DNA of 64,000 bases from Bradyrhizobium sp. (GTDB lineage Bacteria; Pseudomonadota; Alphaproteobacteria; Rhizobiales; Xanthobacteraceae): assembly GCF_016219575.1 (NCBI RefSeq), contig NZ_JACRMG010000010.1, positions 83,858 through 147,857 on the forward strand, written 5' to 3'. The notes below the pieces were generated by a model. That model was not told the origin of the DNA and made no database searches. It worked only from the letters and a program-made list of their open reading frames with translations. Both the position numbers and the translations under genes were made by a program. Of this stretch, positions 50,532 to 61,371 are shown one piece after another. The first letter of the stretch is position 1. Each line of letters starts with the position of its first letter.

Positions 50532-53123
50532 ATGAAATCGGGCAGACACCTGCGATTGCTGCTGGGGCTGGCGCTCGCCACGAGTGCCTGCGTCGTGACG
50601 CCTGCCCTGGCGCAGAATGTCAGTGCGCAGACCACCAAGATCATCGAGCTTGAGCGCGCCGGCAAATATTCCGAGGCGCTGACGCTGGCGCAGAAGACGC
50701 TGGCCGATGCGGAGAGGGCGCGCGGACCCGTGCATCGCGACGTCGCGGCGGCGCTCAACAATCTCGGCCAGGCCCATGCCGGCCTCGGACAGGACTCCGA
50801 AGCGGAGCCGCTCTACAAGCGGGCGCTCGCGATCTTCGAGAAAGTCGGCGGCCTCGACTCCGCCGACGTGGCGCCGACGCTGAACAATCTCGCAGCGCTC
50901 TATCAGCGGCAGGACCGCTTTGCCGATGCCGAACCGCTGTTCCGGCGCGCACTCATCGTCAGCGAAAGATCGCTCGGCCCCGGCCATCCCGACACCGGCC
51001 GTTCCCTGAACAATCTCGCCACCTGCTATGAAAAGCTCGGTCGGCACGCCGATTCCGAGCCGTTGTTCAGGCGCGCGCTGGCGATCTACGAGAAGGCGGG
51101 CGGACCTGAGCATCCGGCGGTCGCCACGCTGCTCAACAATCTCGGCCAGGTCGCCAAGGTCACGGGCCGCCATGCCGAAGCCGAACCGCTGGTCAGGCGC
51201 TCGCTTGCGATCCGAGAAAAAGCGCTGGGGCCGGATCATCCGGACGTGGCGCGCTCGCTCAACAATCTGGCCGATCTCTACGAGCGCCAAAACCGCTATG
51301 CCGACGCCGAGCCGCTCTACCGTCGCGCGCTGTCGATCCGCGAGCGCGCGGTCGGCCCCGATCACCCGGAGACGGCGACCTCGACCAACAACCTGGCCAA
51401 TCTGCTGCGCCTGGAAGACCGCGTGAACGACGCCTTGCCGCTGCTGGCGCGGTTGATCGTCACCGGCCGTGCACAGGCCCGCGTCGCGCTGCCCATGCTG
51501 TACGCCGCGCAGCGGCAGCAGCTGGTCGCATCGGGAACGGCGCTGGACGATGCCCTCAACGTACTTCAGCGCAGCGCGCAATCTTCCGCAGCCTCCGCCG
51601 TCAACAAGCTCGCGGTGCGGCTTGCCGCCGGCAACGACCGTCTCGCCGAACTGGTGCGGCGGGATCAGGATCTCGGCTCGGAAGCGGAATCCCTCGACAA
51701 GTCGATCATGGCTGCGGTGTCGAAGGACCGCGCCAAACGCGATCCATCCGCCGAGCAGCGTGCCCGCGAGCGGATCTCGCTGATCGCCGGCGAACGCGCC
51801 AGGCTGCAGAAGGCGCTCTCCGCCGAGTTCCCGGAGTATTCGGCGTTGTCGAACCCGCTGCCGCTCACGGCCGGGGAAGTGCAGTCGCTGTTGTCGGCCG
51901 ACGAGGCGATAGTGCTGTTCGCGATCGCCGAGAAGGAAAGCTACGTCTTCGCGCTGACCCGCGACGGTTTCGACTGGAAGCCGATCCCGCTTGGCGCCGA
52001 TGCGCTGTCCGGGAAAATCGCGGCGTTCCGGCGCGGTCTCGATATCGCCAAGGCAAGCGATGCCTCCGGCAAGTCCGGGCTGTTCGATCTGGCGGTGGCC
52101 AACGAGCTCTATGCCGCCCTGCTTTTGCCGGTCGAGCCGCTGATCCGCGACAAGCGCAGTCTGCTCGTTGTGCCGTCCGGCGCGCTGACTGCACTGCCGT
52201 TCCACCTGCTGGTGACCGAGAAGCCGGCGATGGCCATCCCCGACAAGTTTGACGGCTACCGCAATGCCGCGTGGCTGCTGAAGCGGCACGCGGTATCGGT
52301 ATTGCCGTCGGTCACGAGCCTGAAGGCGCTGCGGGCCTTTGCGCGCCGTGACCAGAACATCAAGCCGATGACCGGCTTTGGCGATCCGCTGTTCGATCCG
52401 GCATCGGCGGGCGGCGACAATCGGGCTGCGCTCAAGACCGCCTCGCGCAGCGCGGCCAGCGTGGCCTATACCGAATTCTGGCGCGGCGCCGGCGTCGATC
52501 GCGCAAGGCTGGCGCAGGCGTTGCCGCAACTGCCGGATACCGCCGACGAGCTCAATGCCGTTGCAAAAGACCTCGGCGTTGCCGCCGGCGACATTCACCT
52601 CGGCAGGGACGCCAGCGAGACGACGCTGAAGCGCACGCGGCTGGCGGACTACTCGATCGTCTATTTCGCCACCCACGGCCTCGTCGCCGGCGACGTCAAG
52701 GGACTGGCCGAGCCGTCGCTTGCGCTCAGCATTCCCGCGCAACCCAGCGAATTCGACGACGGGCTGCTCACCGCGAGCGAAGTCGCGCAGCTCAAGCTCA
52801 ATGCCGACTGGGTCGTGCTCTCCGCCTGCAACACCATTGCCGGCGACAGACCGGGCGCCGAAGCGCTCTCGGGCCTCGCGCGCTCGTTCTTCTATGCCGG
52901 CGCCCGGGCGCTGCTGGTGACGCATTGGGCGGTGGATTCGGCCGCCGCCACGCGACTCACCACCTCGACCTTCGATCGCCTCAAGGCCAGTCCGAACATC
53001 GGCCGCGCCGAAGCGCTGCGCCAGGCGATGCTGGCCTATCTCAACGACGCCTCCTCGCCGCGCAATGCCTACCCCGCCTTCTGGGGGCCGTTCGCCCTGA
53101 TCGGCGAAGGCGTCGGCCGCTGA
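50532..53123 (+). CDS. Exported TPR-CHAT protease-like protein
   Basis: An 863-residue protein. Residues 1-28 are a signal peptide (ending ALAQ). Residues about 36-320 are tetratricopeptide repeats of the 42-residue kinesin-light-chain type (AALNNLGQAHAGLGQDSEAE, then six similar blocks, each with a GPxHPxxA turn). A helical linker follows, and residues about 560-860 are a CHAT domain: LLVVPSGALTALPFHLLV, catalytic His715 in FATHGL and Cys766 in LSACNT, then RSFFYAGARALLVTHWAVDS. Both catalytic residues are present. CHAT domains are caspase relatives (clan CD). The ATG at 50532 starts the signal peptide. Target unknown. Confidence 0.9.
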   Translation: MKSGRHLRLLLGLALATSACVVTPALAQNVSAQTTKIIELERAGKYSEALTLAQKTLADAERARGPVHRDVAAALNNLGQAHAGLGQDSEAEPLYKRALAIFEKVGGLDSADVAPTLNNLAALYQRQDRFADAEPLFRRALIVSERSLGPGHPDTGRSLNNLATCYEKLGRHADSEPLFRRALAIYEKAGGPEHPAVATLLNNLGQVAKVTGRHAEAEPLVRRSLAIREKALGPDHPDVARSLNNLADLYERQNRYADAEPLYRRALSIRERAVGPDHPETATSTNNLANLLRLEDRVNDALPLLARLIVTGRAQARVALPMLYAAQRQQLVASGTALDDALNVLQRSAQSSAASAVNKLAVRLAAGNDRLAELVRRDQDLGSEAESLDKSIMAAVSKDRAKRDPSAEQRARERISLIAGERARLQKALSAEFPEYSALSNPLPLTAGEVQSLLSADEAIVLFAIAEKESYVFALTRDGFDWKPIPLGADALSGKIAAFRRGLDIAKASDASGKSGLFDLAVANELYAALLLPVEPLIRDKRSLLVVPSGALTALPFHLLVTEKPAMAIPDKFDGYRNAAWLLKRHAVSVLPSVTSLKALRAFARRDQNIKPMTGFGDPLFDPASAGGDNRAALKTASRSAASVAYTEFWRGAGVDRARLAQALPQLPDTADELNAVAKDLGVAAGDIHLGRDASETTLKRTRLADYSIVYFATHGLVAGDVKGLAEPSLALSIPAQPSEFDDGLLTASEVAQLKLNADWVVLSACNTIAGDRPGAEALSGLARSFFYAGARALLVTHWAVDSAAATRLTTSTFDRLKASPNIGRAEALRQAMLAYLNDASSPRNAYPAFWGPFALIGEGVGR

Positions 53124-53431
53124 GAGGCGGATATTTATTTCAGGCGGGTATTTTTGCACCGCAAAATGAGCGGAAAGGTGCGGTGTCGCGACCCTTCGCC
53201 GCGTGGTTCTACGGGCCGAAAATGGCCCGGATGGCCGCTAAGATGTGTGACACATCAGCTTAGCCGTCGAATAAACCAAATATGACGGGATCGGCTTGGC
53301 AAGCCGGGCGTTCAACAGTAATAGGTCGCCGGACCGAGGCCTGAACGGCTATGTTTTTGGAGGTCACCGCGAGAGAGGCGCCCTTGGCGGCAAGCGCGCC
53401 TGACATACGCGGACTTCGAGGAGGATCCTTC
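53124..53431. other. Intergenic region upstream of pckA
   Basis: No gene supported. It contains a short dyad (GCACCGCAAAATGAGCGGAA, then GGTGCGG) after the CHAT gene. An in-frame ATG at 53351 is less likely than the GTG at 53432 because it gives a 27-residue extension absent from typical pckA products. Confidence 0.45.
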
Positions 53432-55048
<1,617 letters not shown>

Positions 55049-55077
55049 CTCTGGCGGATATGTGCCTTGCGTAACAA

Positions 55078-55105
55078 AGGGCGGTCCTTCGGGCCGCCCT
55101 TTTTT
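55078..55105 (+). terminator. Rho-independent terminator after pckA
   Basis: AGGGCGGTCC and GGGCCGCCCT form a stem around CTTC, followed by TTTTT. It lies 30 bases after the pckA stop. Confidence 0.85.
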
Positions 55106-55107
55106 CG

Positions 55108-55233
55108 TCGCCCCGGCGAAGGCCGGGGCCCATAACCACGAATGCGTGTGGTTATTGCTGAGCTGGAGCTCCAGCTCGTTTCAACAGTCGATATCGGTGG
55201 TTATGGGTCCCGGCCTGCGCCGGGACGACACCA
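55108..55233. repeat. Large inverted repeat of the GTCGCCCCGGCG type
   Basis: The left arm, GTCGCCCCGGCGAAGGCCGG then GGCCCATAACCACGA, and the right arm, TCGGTGGTTATGGGTCCCGG then CCTGCGCCGGGACGAC, are near complements. The centre has a smaller dyad (GAGCTGGAGCTCCAGCTC). It separates pckA from the convergent arginase gene. A single half-copy arm occurs at 60669-60688. Confidence 0.75.
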
Positions 55234-55239
55234 CGTTCT

Positions 55240-56208
55240 TTACCTTCCCTGCAGCATCGCGTTGGTCGGAGTGCGGCGGTCGGTGATCTGCAGGCCGAAC
55301 AGGCTGCCGAGCAGCTCCACCATGGCGCGAGCGGTACGGCCGCGTTCGTCGAGGAATGGATTCAGTTCGACGATGTCGACCGAGCGCACGATGCCGGAAT
55401 CGTGCAGCAGTTCCATGATCAGATGCGCCTCGCGGTAGGTGGCGCCGCCCGGCACGGTGGTGCCGACGCCGGGCGCGACGCCGGGATCGAGGAAATCGAC
55501 GTCGAAGGAGAGATGCAGCACGCCATTCTTCGCCTTGACGCGCTCGATGACGCGGCGGATCAGCACGGCCACGCCATGCTCGTCGATGGCGCGCATGTCG
55601 GCGATCGCGATGCGCCGCTCATGGACGAGCTTCTTCTCCAGGGGATCGATCGAGCGGATGCCGAACAAATCGAGATGGTCGGGCGTGATCGACGCGCGGA
55701 CCTGGTTGCCGAGCAGCTGGTCGAGCCCGGGCTCGCCGCACAAGAACGCCGCCGACATGCCGTGCATGTTGCCGGTGAGGGTGGTGGCGGGCGTGTTGTA
55801 GTCGGCATGCGCATCGAGCCACATCACGAACAGCGGCCGGTTCATCTGCTGCCAGTAGCGCGCCACGCCGTTGACCGAACCCATCGAGAGCGAGTGATCG
55901 CCGCCCATGAAGATCGGGATCGCGCCGCTACTCGCGATCGCAAAGGCCTGCTCGCTGAGCACGCGAACCCAGCTCTTCACTTCGTCGTAGTATTTGGCAT
56001 TGGCCGGCGCCGGGCCGTCGGCAACGACGTTGGGCCGCGCCAGATCGCCGTGATCCTCGACGGTGAATTCGAGTTCCTCGAGCAGGCGCGCGATGCCGGC
56101 GGTGCGCAGCGCTGCGGGCCCCATCAGGGTGCCGGCCTGCGACGCGCCGATTTCGATGGGCACGCCGAGCAGCGCAATGCGCGGTTTGTTGACGGCAGCG
56201 TCGGACAT
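55240..56208 (-). CDS. rocF: Arginase
   Basis: A 322-residue cytosolic Mn-dependent enzyme that hydrolyses arginine to ornithine and urea. Metal motifs are GGDHSLSMGS (His), MWLDAHADYNTP (Asp-His-Asp) and SFDVDFLDPGVAPGVG (Asp pair). SSEVD-type ureohydrolase features are replaced by the arginase pattern (HGMSAAFLCGEP). ATG 56208 begins the ordinary N-terminus (INxPRIALLGVPIEIGASQAG); the in-frame 56250 start lies within a repeat. Confidence 0.93.
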   Translation of the reverse strand: MSDAAVNKPRIALLGVPIEIGASQAGTLMGPAALRTAGIARLLEELEFTVEDHGDLARPNVVADGPAPANAKYYDEVKSWVRVLSEQAFAIASSGAIPIFMGGDHSLSMGSVNGVARYWQQMNRPLFVMWLDAHADYNTPATTLTGNMHGMSAAFLCGEPGLDQLLGNQVRASITPDHLDLFGIRSIDPLEKKLVHERRIAIADMRAIDEHGVAVLIRRVIERVKAKNGVLHLSFDVDFLDPGVAPGVGTTVPGGATYREAHLIMELLHDSGIVRSVDIVELNPFLDERGRTARAMVELLGSLFGLQITDRRTPTNAMLQGR

Positions 56209-56237
56209 CGGGCGCGAACCTCGATTGCGTAGATCAT

Positions 56238-56324
56238 GTAGGGTGGGCAAAGGCGCACTTGCGCCGTGCCCACCTTACCGCCCTTGCTCTCGAAGGTGGG
56301 CACGCTTCGCTCTGCCCACCCTAC
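56238..56324. repeat. GTAGGGTGGGCAAAG-type inverted repeat
   Basis: GTAGGGTGGGCAAAGGCGCA on the left and CTCTGCCCACCCTAC on the right pair with each other, with an inner GTGCCCACC/GGTGGGCAC dyad. It lies between arginase and thioesterase genes. Confidence 0.75.
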
Positions 56325-56336
56325 GGAATCACGGGC

Positions 56337-57149
56337 CTACGCCTTGAAGTAGGCGATCTGGGTCGTGGTTGCCAGCAGCCGGCCGCCCGGCGACCACAAT
56401 TCGCCATTCTGGTCGCCATAGCTCTTGTGGAAAATCTTGGCGTCGGCGATGCCGAGCACGCGGGTGGTGTCCTCCGCCGCGAGATCGGCGGCGTCGGCAT
56501 GGAAATAGGTCGTCAGCGACACCGTGCCGAACGGAACCAGTTCGCGCTTGGCGTGGAAAATACGGGCAAAGAACGCGTCGGACATCGCCAGCAGCGACAG
56601 CGCGTCGATCTTTCGCGGCACGCGGTCGCCGATCCACAGTTTTGAGAACGTCTCCACCGGGCCCGCCGGCCCGCCGCGCTTCGGCTCGCCCTCGACAAAG
56701 CGGAAGTCATATTGCTTGACCCAGGGGGCGGCGATCTGCGGATAGGGCAGCGTTTCCTCGAACGCCTTTGCGCCCGGATAGCTTGCCTGCGGATGCGACC
56801 AGGACGGACGGCGCTCGGCGAGCACGACGGTAGCGAGCGTGGAAACGTCGCCATCGCCTTGCGTCATCTCCACGCACCAGTGCTGGCTGGAGCGGTTGGC
56901 CTTGATCAGCCGTACGTCGAGATCGAACGAACCTTGCGCGATCGGCGCGCAGTAATTCACCGTCATCGCGGTCGGATCGCCCGCGCGCTGCGGGTGGTCC
57001 ATCACCGCGCGCAGGATGGTTGCCGCCGTGCAGCCGCCGAACGGGCCGACAAAGGCCCAGTAATCGTCGCTGGTATGCCCCTGCCAGCGGCTGTCGCCCG
57101 GCGTGACCTTTGTCGCGTCGTCGAAAAGATGCGGCGTCCTGGTGAGCAT
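56337..57149 (-). CDS. TesB-like acyl-CoA thioesterase
   Basis: A 270-residue double-hotdog protein of the thioesterase-like superfamily. WAFVGPFGGCTAATILRAV begins the first hotdog, and NGELWSPGGRLLATTTQIAY is the conserved end of the second, with the catalytic Asp position in DQNGEL. It hydrolyses acyl-CoA esters. The ATG at 57149 has GGAAG upstream; a TTG four codons earlier is possible. Two strong palindromes lie immediately upstream (57169-57211). Confidence 0.85.
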   Translation of the reverse strand: MLTRTPHLFDDATKVTPGDSRWQGHTSDDYWAFVGPFGGCTAATILRAVMDHPQRAGDPTAMTVNYCAPIAQGSFDLDVRLIKANRSSQHWCVEMTQGDGDVSTLATVVLAERRPSWSHPQASYPGAKAFEETLPYPQIAAPWVKQYDFRFVEGEPKRGGPAGPVETFSKLWIGDRVPRKIDALSLLAMSDAFFARIFHAKRELVPFGTVSLTTYFHADAADLAAEDTTRVLGIADAKIFHKSYGDQNGELWSPGGRLLATTTQIAYFKA

Positions 57150-57168
57150 AAGATCTTCCAAACTTTAT

Positions 57169-57184
57169 CATGACGTATGTCATG
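57169..57184. promoter_or_regulatory. Perfect 16-base palindrome, possible operator
   Basis: CATGACGTATGTCATG has perfect outer arms (CATGAC/GTCATG). It lies 20 bases upstream of the thioesterase start, a typical position for a TetR- or MarR-type repressor site. No regulator gene is adjacent. Confidence 0.4.
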
Positions 57185-57185
57185 C

Positions 57186-57211
57186 AATATCGCGGCTTCC
57201 GCCGCGATATT
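57186..57211. promoter_or_regulatory. Perfect 10-base inverted repeat with 6-base loop
   Basis: AATATCGCGG and CCGCGATATT flank CTTCCG. It starts one base after the preceding palindrome. No T-run follows on either strand, so it is not a standard terminator of glgP; it may be an operator or an RNA structure. Confidence 0.4.
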
Positions 57212-57279
57212 CAATAACGTCAAAGGTAAGTGTTTTTCCGGGATACACCCCGGCCGGCGATTTTGCTGCCCGGAATTTT

Positions 57280-59799
57280 CTAGCCCGCGCCGCGCTGGGC
57301 GCCTTTTTCGGGCGTGGCCAGCGGCGAGGGGCGCACCGGCACGTGCCAGATGTCCTCGGCATATTCGCGGATGGTGCGGTCCGATGAGAACCAGGCCATG
57401 CGCGCGACGTTGAGGATGCTGGCGCGGGTCCAGGCCGGGACCACCTGCCAGCGCGCATCCACGCCGCGCTGCGCCTCGTAATAGGAATCGAAATCGGCCG
57501 CGACCATGTAGGGATCGTGGAAGCGGATCGCGTTCGCGATGTTGGCGAAGCGGTGCGGCTCGTCCAGCGAGAACTCGCCGTTCTCGATCGCGGCAATGGC
57601 GCGCGACAGCCGCGGTGAGCGGCCGATGACGTCAGTCGCATCCATCCCCTGCTTGCGGCGGACCATGACGTCGCCGGCCTCCATGCCGAAGATCGCGATA
57701 TTTTCCGCGCCGACATGGTCGCGGATTTCGATATTGGCGCCGTCGAGCGTGCCGATGGTCAGCGCGCCGTTCAGTGCCAGCTTCATGTTGCCGGTGCCGG
57801 AGGCTTCCATGCCGGCGGTGGAAATCTGCTCGGAAAGATCGGCGGCGGGGATGATGATCTCCGCGAGACTCACATTGTAGTCCGGCAGGAAGGCGATCTT
57901 GAGCCGGCCGCGAAGCTCCGGATCGTTGTTGACGGTGTCGGCGACGTCGTTGATCAGCTTGATGATCAGCTTGGCGTAGTGATAGCTCGCCGCCGCCTTG
58001 CCGGCGAAGATCTTCACCCGCGGCACCCAGTTCCGGTCCGGCTCGTCCTTCATCGCCTGGTACAGCGCGACGGCCTCGACGATGTTGAGCAGCTGCCGCT
58101 TGTATTCGTGGATGCGCTTGATCTGCACGTCGAACAGCGCCGACGGATCGACCTTGGTGCCGAGCCGCTCCGCAATCAGCCGCGCCAGCGCCAGCTTGTT
58201 GTGCTGCTTGACGTCGCGGAAGCGCTGCTGGAAGGCGTTGTCGCCGGCCAGATCCTCGAGGTTTTCCAGGAGTGAGAAATCATCGAGCACGGCCTCGCCG
58301 CAGGTCTCGCGCAGCAGCGCCGTCAGCTTCGGGTTGGCCAGCATCAGCCAGCGGCGGAAGGTGATGCCGTTGGTCTTGTTGGTGATGCGCGAGGGATAGA
58401 GATGGTTGAGATCGTGGAACACGGTCTCCTTCATCAGGTCGGAATGCATCGCCGAGACGCCGTTGATGCGGTGCGAGCCGACGAAGGCGAGCTGGCCCAT
58501 CCGCACCTTGCGGCCGCCGCGCTCGTCGATCAGCGACACCGAGGCGCGGAAGTCGATATCGCCGGGGCAGCGTGCCTCGGCCTGCGCCAGGTGATGCACG
58601 TTGATGCGGTAGATGATTTCCAGATGCCGCGGCAGCAGCCGCTCGAATAGCTCCACCGGCCAGGTTTCCAGCGCCTCCGGCAGCAGCGTGTGATTGGTGT
58701 AGGAGAAGGTCGCAACCGTGATCTTCCAGGCTTCTTCCCAGCGGAAATTGTGCAGGTCGATCAGGATGCGCATCAGCTCGGCGACTGCAAGGCTCGGATG
58801 GGTGTCGTTGAGCTGGACCGCGACCTTCTGCGCGAGGCTGCGCAGTTGGCCGTCTGCGCCAAGATGCCGCTTCACCAGATCCTGCAGGGACGCCGAGACG
58901 AAGAAATATTCCTGGCGCAGCCGCAGCTCGCGGCCCGCGGCGCTCTCGTCGTTGGGATAGAGGAATTTGCAGATCGCCTCCGCGCGCGACTGCTCGGCAT
59001 TGGCGGAGATGTAGTCGCCGCTGTTGAAGACGTCGAGATCGAGCGGATCGGGCGCGCGCGCCGACCACAGTCTCAGCGCGTTGACGTGCTGGCCGCGCCA
59101 GCCGACGATCGGCGTGTCATAGGCGAGCGCCTCCACCGTCTCCGCCGGGCGCCAGGTGGCGCGGTCACGGCCGCGCTCGTCGACGTGGTCGACGTGTCCG
59201 CCGAAATGGACGTGATAGACCACTTCCGGCCGCTGGAATTCCCAGGGGTTGCCGAAGGACAGCCATTCGTCCGGATATTCCTGCTGCCAGCCGTGCTGGA
59301 TGATCTGGCGGAACAGGCCGAAATCATAGCGGATGCCGTAGCCGACCGCGGGGATCGCGAGCGTTGCCATGCTCTCCATGAAGCAGGCGGCGAGCCTTCC
59401 CAGGCCGCCATTGCCGAGCGCGGCGTCCGGCTCGCATTTGCGCAAGTCCGGCAGGCCGACGCCGAGGTCGCCGAGCGCGGTCTCGAACACCGGCAACAGG
59501 CCCATATTGTTGAGCGCGTCGGTGAAGAGGCGGCCGATCAGGAATTCGAGCGAGAGATAATAGACCCGCTTGCGGCCGGCGTCGTAGCTCTGCTTCTCCG
59601 CCATCAGCCAGCGGTGCACGATCCGGTCGCGCAGCGCCAGCGCCGCCGCCATGTACCAGTCGCGCCGGGTCGCCATGCCCGCATCCTTGCCGATGGCGAG
59701 CCTGAGCTTGGCGAGGATCGCGCCCTTGATTTCGGCCAGCTGCAGCTCGTCGATCGGCTGGCCGGGCGCCGGATGGTGTTGGAGGGGTTGGTTTGACAA
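57280..59799 (-). CDS. glgP: Glycogen/alpha-glucan phosphorylase
   Basis: An 839-residue cytosolic GT35 enzyme that releases glucose-1-phosphate from glycogen. The conserved block around the pyridoxal-phosphate lysine appears as MEASGTGNMKLALNGALTIG (Ser in many homologues is Gly here), with DGANIEI after it. Other motifs: YYLSLEFLIGR, LGNGGLGRLAACF, RIHEYKRQLLN. TTG 59799 is chosen as start: GGAAG lies seven bases upstream and the protein then has the usual length; the longer frame to 59922 gives an atypical leader. No other glg gene is adjacent. Confidence 0.93.
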   Translation of the reverse strand: MSNQPLQHHPAPGQPIDELQLAEIKGAILAKLRLAIGKDAGMATRRDWYMAAALALRDRIVHRWLMAEKQSYDAGRKRVYYLSLEFLIGRLFTDALNNMGLLPVFETALGDLGVGLPDLRKCEPDAALGNGGLGRLAACFMESMATLAIPAVGYGIRYDFGLFRQIIQHGWQQEYPDEWLSFGNPWEFQRPEVVYHVHFGGHVDHVDERGRDRATWRPAETVEALAYDTPIVGWRGQHVNALRLWSARAPDPLDLDVFNSGDYISANAEQSRAEAICKFLYPNDESAAGRELRLRQEYFFVSASLQDLVKRHLGADGQLRSLAQKVAVQLNDTHPSLAVAELMRILIDLHNFRWEEAWKITVATFSYTNHTLLPEALETWPVELFERLLPRHLEIIYRINVHHLAQAEARCPGDIDFRASVSLIDERGGRKVRMGQLAFVGSHRINGVSAMHSDLMKETVFHDLNHLYPSRITNKTNGITFRRWLMLANPKLTALLRETCGEAVLDDFSLLENLEDLAGDNAFQQRFRDVKQHNKLALARLIAERLGTKVDPSALFDVQIKRIHEYKRQLLNIVEAVALYQAMKDEPDRNWVPRVKIFAGKAAASYHYAKLIIKLINDVADTVNNDPELRGRLKIAFLPDYNVSLAEIIIPAADLSEQISTAGMEASGTGNMKLALNGALTIGTLDGANIEIRDHVGAENIAIFGMEAGDVMVRRKQGMDATDVIGRSPRLSRAIAAIENGEFSLDEPHRFANIANAIRFHDPYMVAADFDSYYEAQRGVDARWQVVPAWTRASILNVARMAWFSSDRTIREYAEDIWHVPVRPSPLATPEKGAQRGAG

Positions 59800-60008
59800 G
59801 CCGTTACTTCCCCGTCGTTGAAGTCGCGCGAAAAGACTAGGCGTCTTGCACCGCACCGCAACGCAAATCATTGGGCCTTGCGGTGCCTGGAACAGCCCGG
59901 GCGTTGCCAAGAATTTATGCAAGGAACGGGCCGACCCGGCGGCCTCCGCGCGGCATGATTTTGGTGCTACGGTTCCGGCCGGAAACGACCCAGGGGAAGG
60001 ACAGAGCC

Positions 60009-60230
60009 GTGAAATTGCTGATTGAAATCGCCGCCGCGGCGCTCCTGATCGTCTGCATCAGCGTCTCCAGCGCCGCCTTCGCCGGCCCAACCGCCGACGG
60101 GCTGACCTGTTCCTTCAGCGTGCCCAAGGGCGCTTCGCCCGCCGCGCGCTGTGCCGCCATCAAGCGGCAATGCGGCGGCAAGTTCTATGCGAACTATTGC
60201 GGCAGCAAGCTGCTCTCGGCAGTTAAGTGA
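60009..60230 (+). CDS. Small exported protein with four cysteines
   Basis: A 73-residue protein with a signal peptide (residues 1-26, ending AFA). The mature part has cysteines spaced C-x13-C-x6-C-x8-C. GTG 60009 is preceded by GGGGAAGGACAGAGCC. No family recognised; probably a disulfide-bonded periplasmic protein. Confidence 0.6.
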   Translation: MKLLIEIAAAALLIVCISVSSAAFAGPTADGLTCSFSVPKGASPAARCAAIKRQCGGKFYANYCGSKLLSAVK

Positions 60231-60331
60231 GCGTCTGATCTCTTGACCGGTGATACCTGACAGGCCTGTCACGCCGCTGCCATCAAATCAGCATAGAGGG
60301 CAGTCGACCGCCTTCTGCCGCTGCAGGCTGC

Positions 60332-60661
60332 ATGACCTATCTCTATCTTGCGCTCGCCATCGTTGCGGAAGTCGTCGCGACGACGTGCCTGAAATTGTCG
60401 GATGGATTCAGCAAGCCGCTGCCGTCGATGGTGACCGTGCTCGGATATGCGGTGGCGTTCTACTTCCTGTCGCTGACGCTGCGCAGCCTGCCGACCGGTC
60501 TCGTCTACGCCGTGTGGTCCGGCGTCGGTGTCGTGCTCATCGCCACCATCGCCTGGGTGTTCCAGAGCCAGAAGCTCGATGCCGCCGCGCTCTGCGGCAT
60601 GGGCCTGATCGTGTCCGGGGTGGTGGTCATCAACCTGTTTTCCAGCGCCTCGTCACACTGA
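60332..60661 (+). CDS. SMR family multidrug efflux protein
   Basis: A 109-residue inner-membrane protein with four helices. The essential substrate/proton Glu is E13 ([14 protein letters not shown]), and [19 protein letters not shown] is the family signature in helix 3. Works as an antiparallel dimer that exports cationic drugs or guanidinium-type compounds. EmrE/QacE type; single gene here, so homodimeric. The next bases (60669-60688) hold half of a common repeat arm. Confidence 0.93.
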   Translation: MTYLYLALAIVAEVVATTCLKLSDGFSKPLPSMVTVLGYAVAFYFLSLTLRSLPTGLVYAVWSGVGVVLIATIAWVFQSQKLDAAALCGMGLIVSGVVVINLFSSASSH

Positions 60662-60804
60662 GAGTCGCCTCGGCGAAGGCCGGGGCGACAAATAATTGTC
60701 ATCAGAACGAATTAAGAACACTTTAGCAAGTCTTTGATATATCGTAGTGATTCGGCGAATTGCCGACACAATATGTATGGTCTACCCGGCCCAGCGAGGA
60801 CTAC

Positions 60805-61236
60805 ATGTCCACCATCGCCTTCGATCAATTCGCGCTCACCCGCATTGCCGACTTCGCCCGCCCGTTGTCGCGGCTGCACCAGGCCTCGCGCCGGCAGGCG
60901 ATCGATGACGACCAGATCGACCGCGAATTCAACGCGGTCTGCATGTCGATCTGGGGCTACACGACCGACGACATCAGCGACGACCTGTTTTCCGTTGAGG
61001 ATCACGCCTTCCTGGATTCGCTCGATGAGGCGCATGCACGCCTGTTCGCCGGCCAACAGGGCTACGATCTCGTCGATGACCAGGGCATGCTGACGGACTG
61101 GTGGGGCTTCTGCTGGATGATCCTGGCCGAGAAGCGCGGCCTGCTCACTGCCGAAAACCGCGCCGCCGCGCGCGCGGCGATCGAGGAGAAATACCTTGCC
61201 GCACCGAATGTGATCGGCGTGATCGTGGGGCGCTAG
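60805..61236 (+). CDS. Hypothetical protein, 143 residues
   Basis: A soluble, mostly helical acidic protein (FDQFALTRIADFARPLSRLH at the start; LDSLDEAHARLFAGQQGYDL and GFCWMILAEKRGLLTAENRA later). ATG 60805 has GAGGA upstream; the in-frame ATG at 60760 has none. No family is recognised and no signal peptide is present. Upstream, a possible AT-rich promoter (TTGATATATCG) lies at 60735-60745. Confidence 0.6.
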   Translation: MSTIAFDQFALTRIADFARPLSRLHQASRRQAIDDDQIDREFNAVCMSIWGYTTDDISDDLFSVEDHAFLDSLDEAHARLFAGQQGYDLVDDQGMLTDWWGFCWMILAEKRGLLTAENRAAARAAIEEKYLAAPNVIGVIVGR

Positions 61237-61242
61237 CTCTAT

Positions 61243-61371
61243 CCCTCATCCTGAGGAGGCGCGTTAGCGCCGTCTCGAAGGATGAATGGCACGAGCCGGG
61301 CCTCATGGTTCGCCCGGCGATGCGAAGCATCGTCCGGAGACGCGCCAAGGGCGCTCCTCACCATGAGGGTC
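61243..61371. repeat. CCTCATCCTGAGGAG-type composite repeat
   Basis: CCCTCATCCTGAGGAGGCGC on the left and GCGCTCCTCACCATGAGGG on the right pair. Inner dyads CGCGTTAGCGC and GATGCGAAGCATC are visible. It lies between two convergent genes. Confidence 0.7.

Noticed and set aside
50508..53159. 883-codon open frame on the minus strand
   Set aside because: Exact antisense of the TPR-CHAT gene; repeats in it mirror the TPR units.
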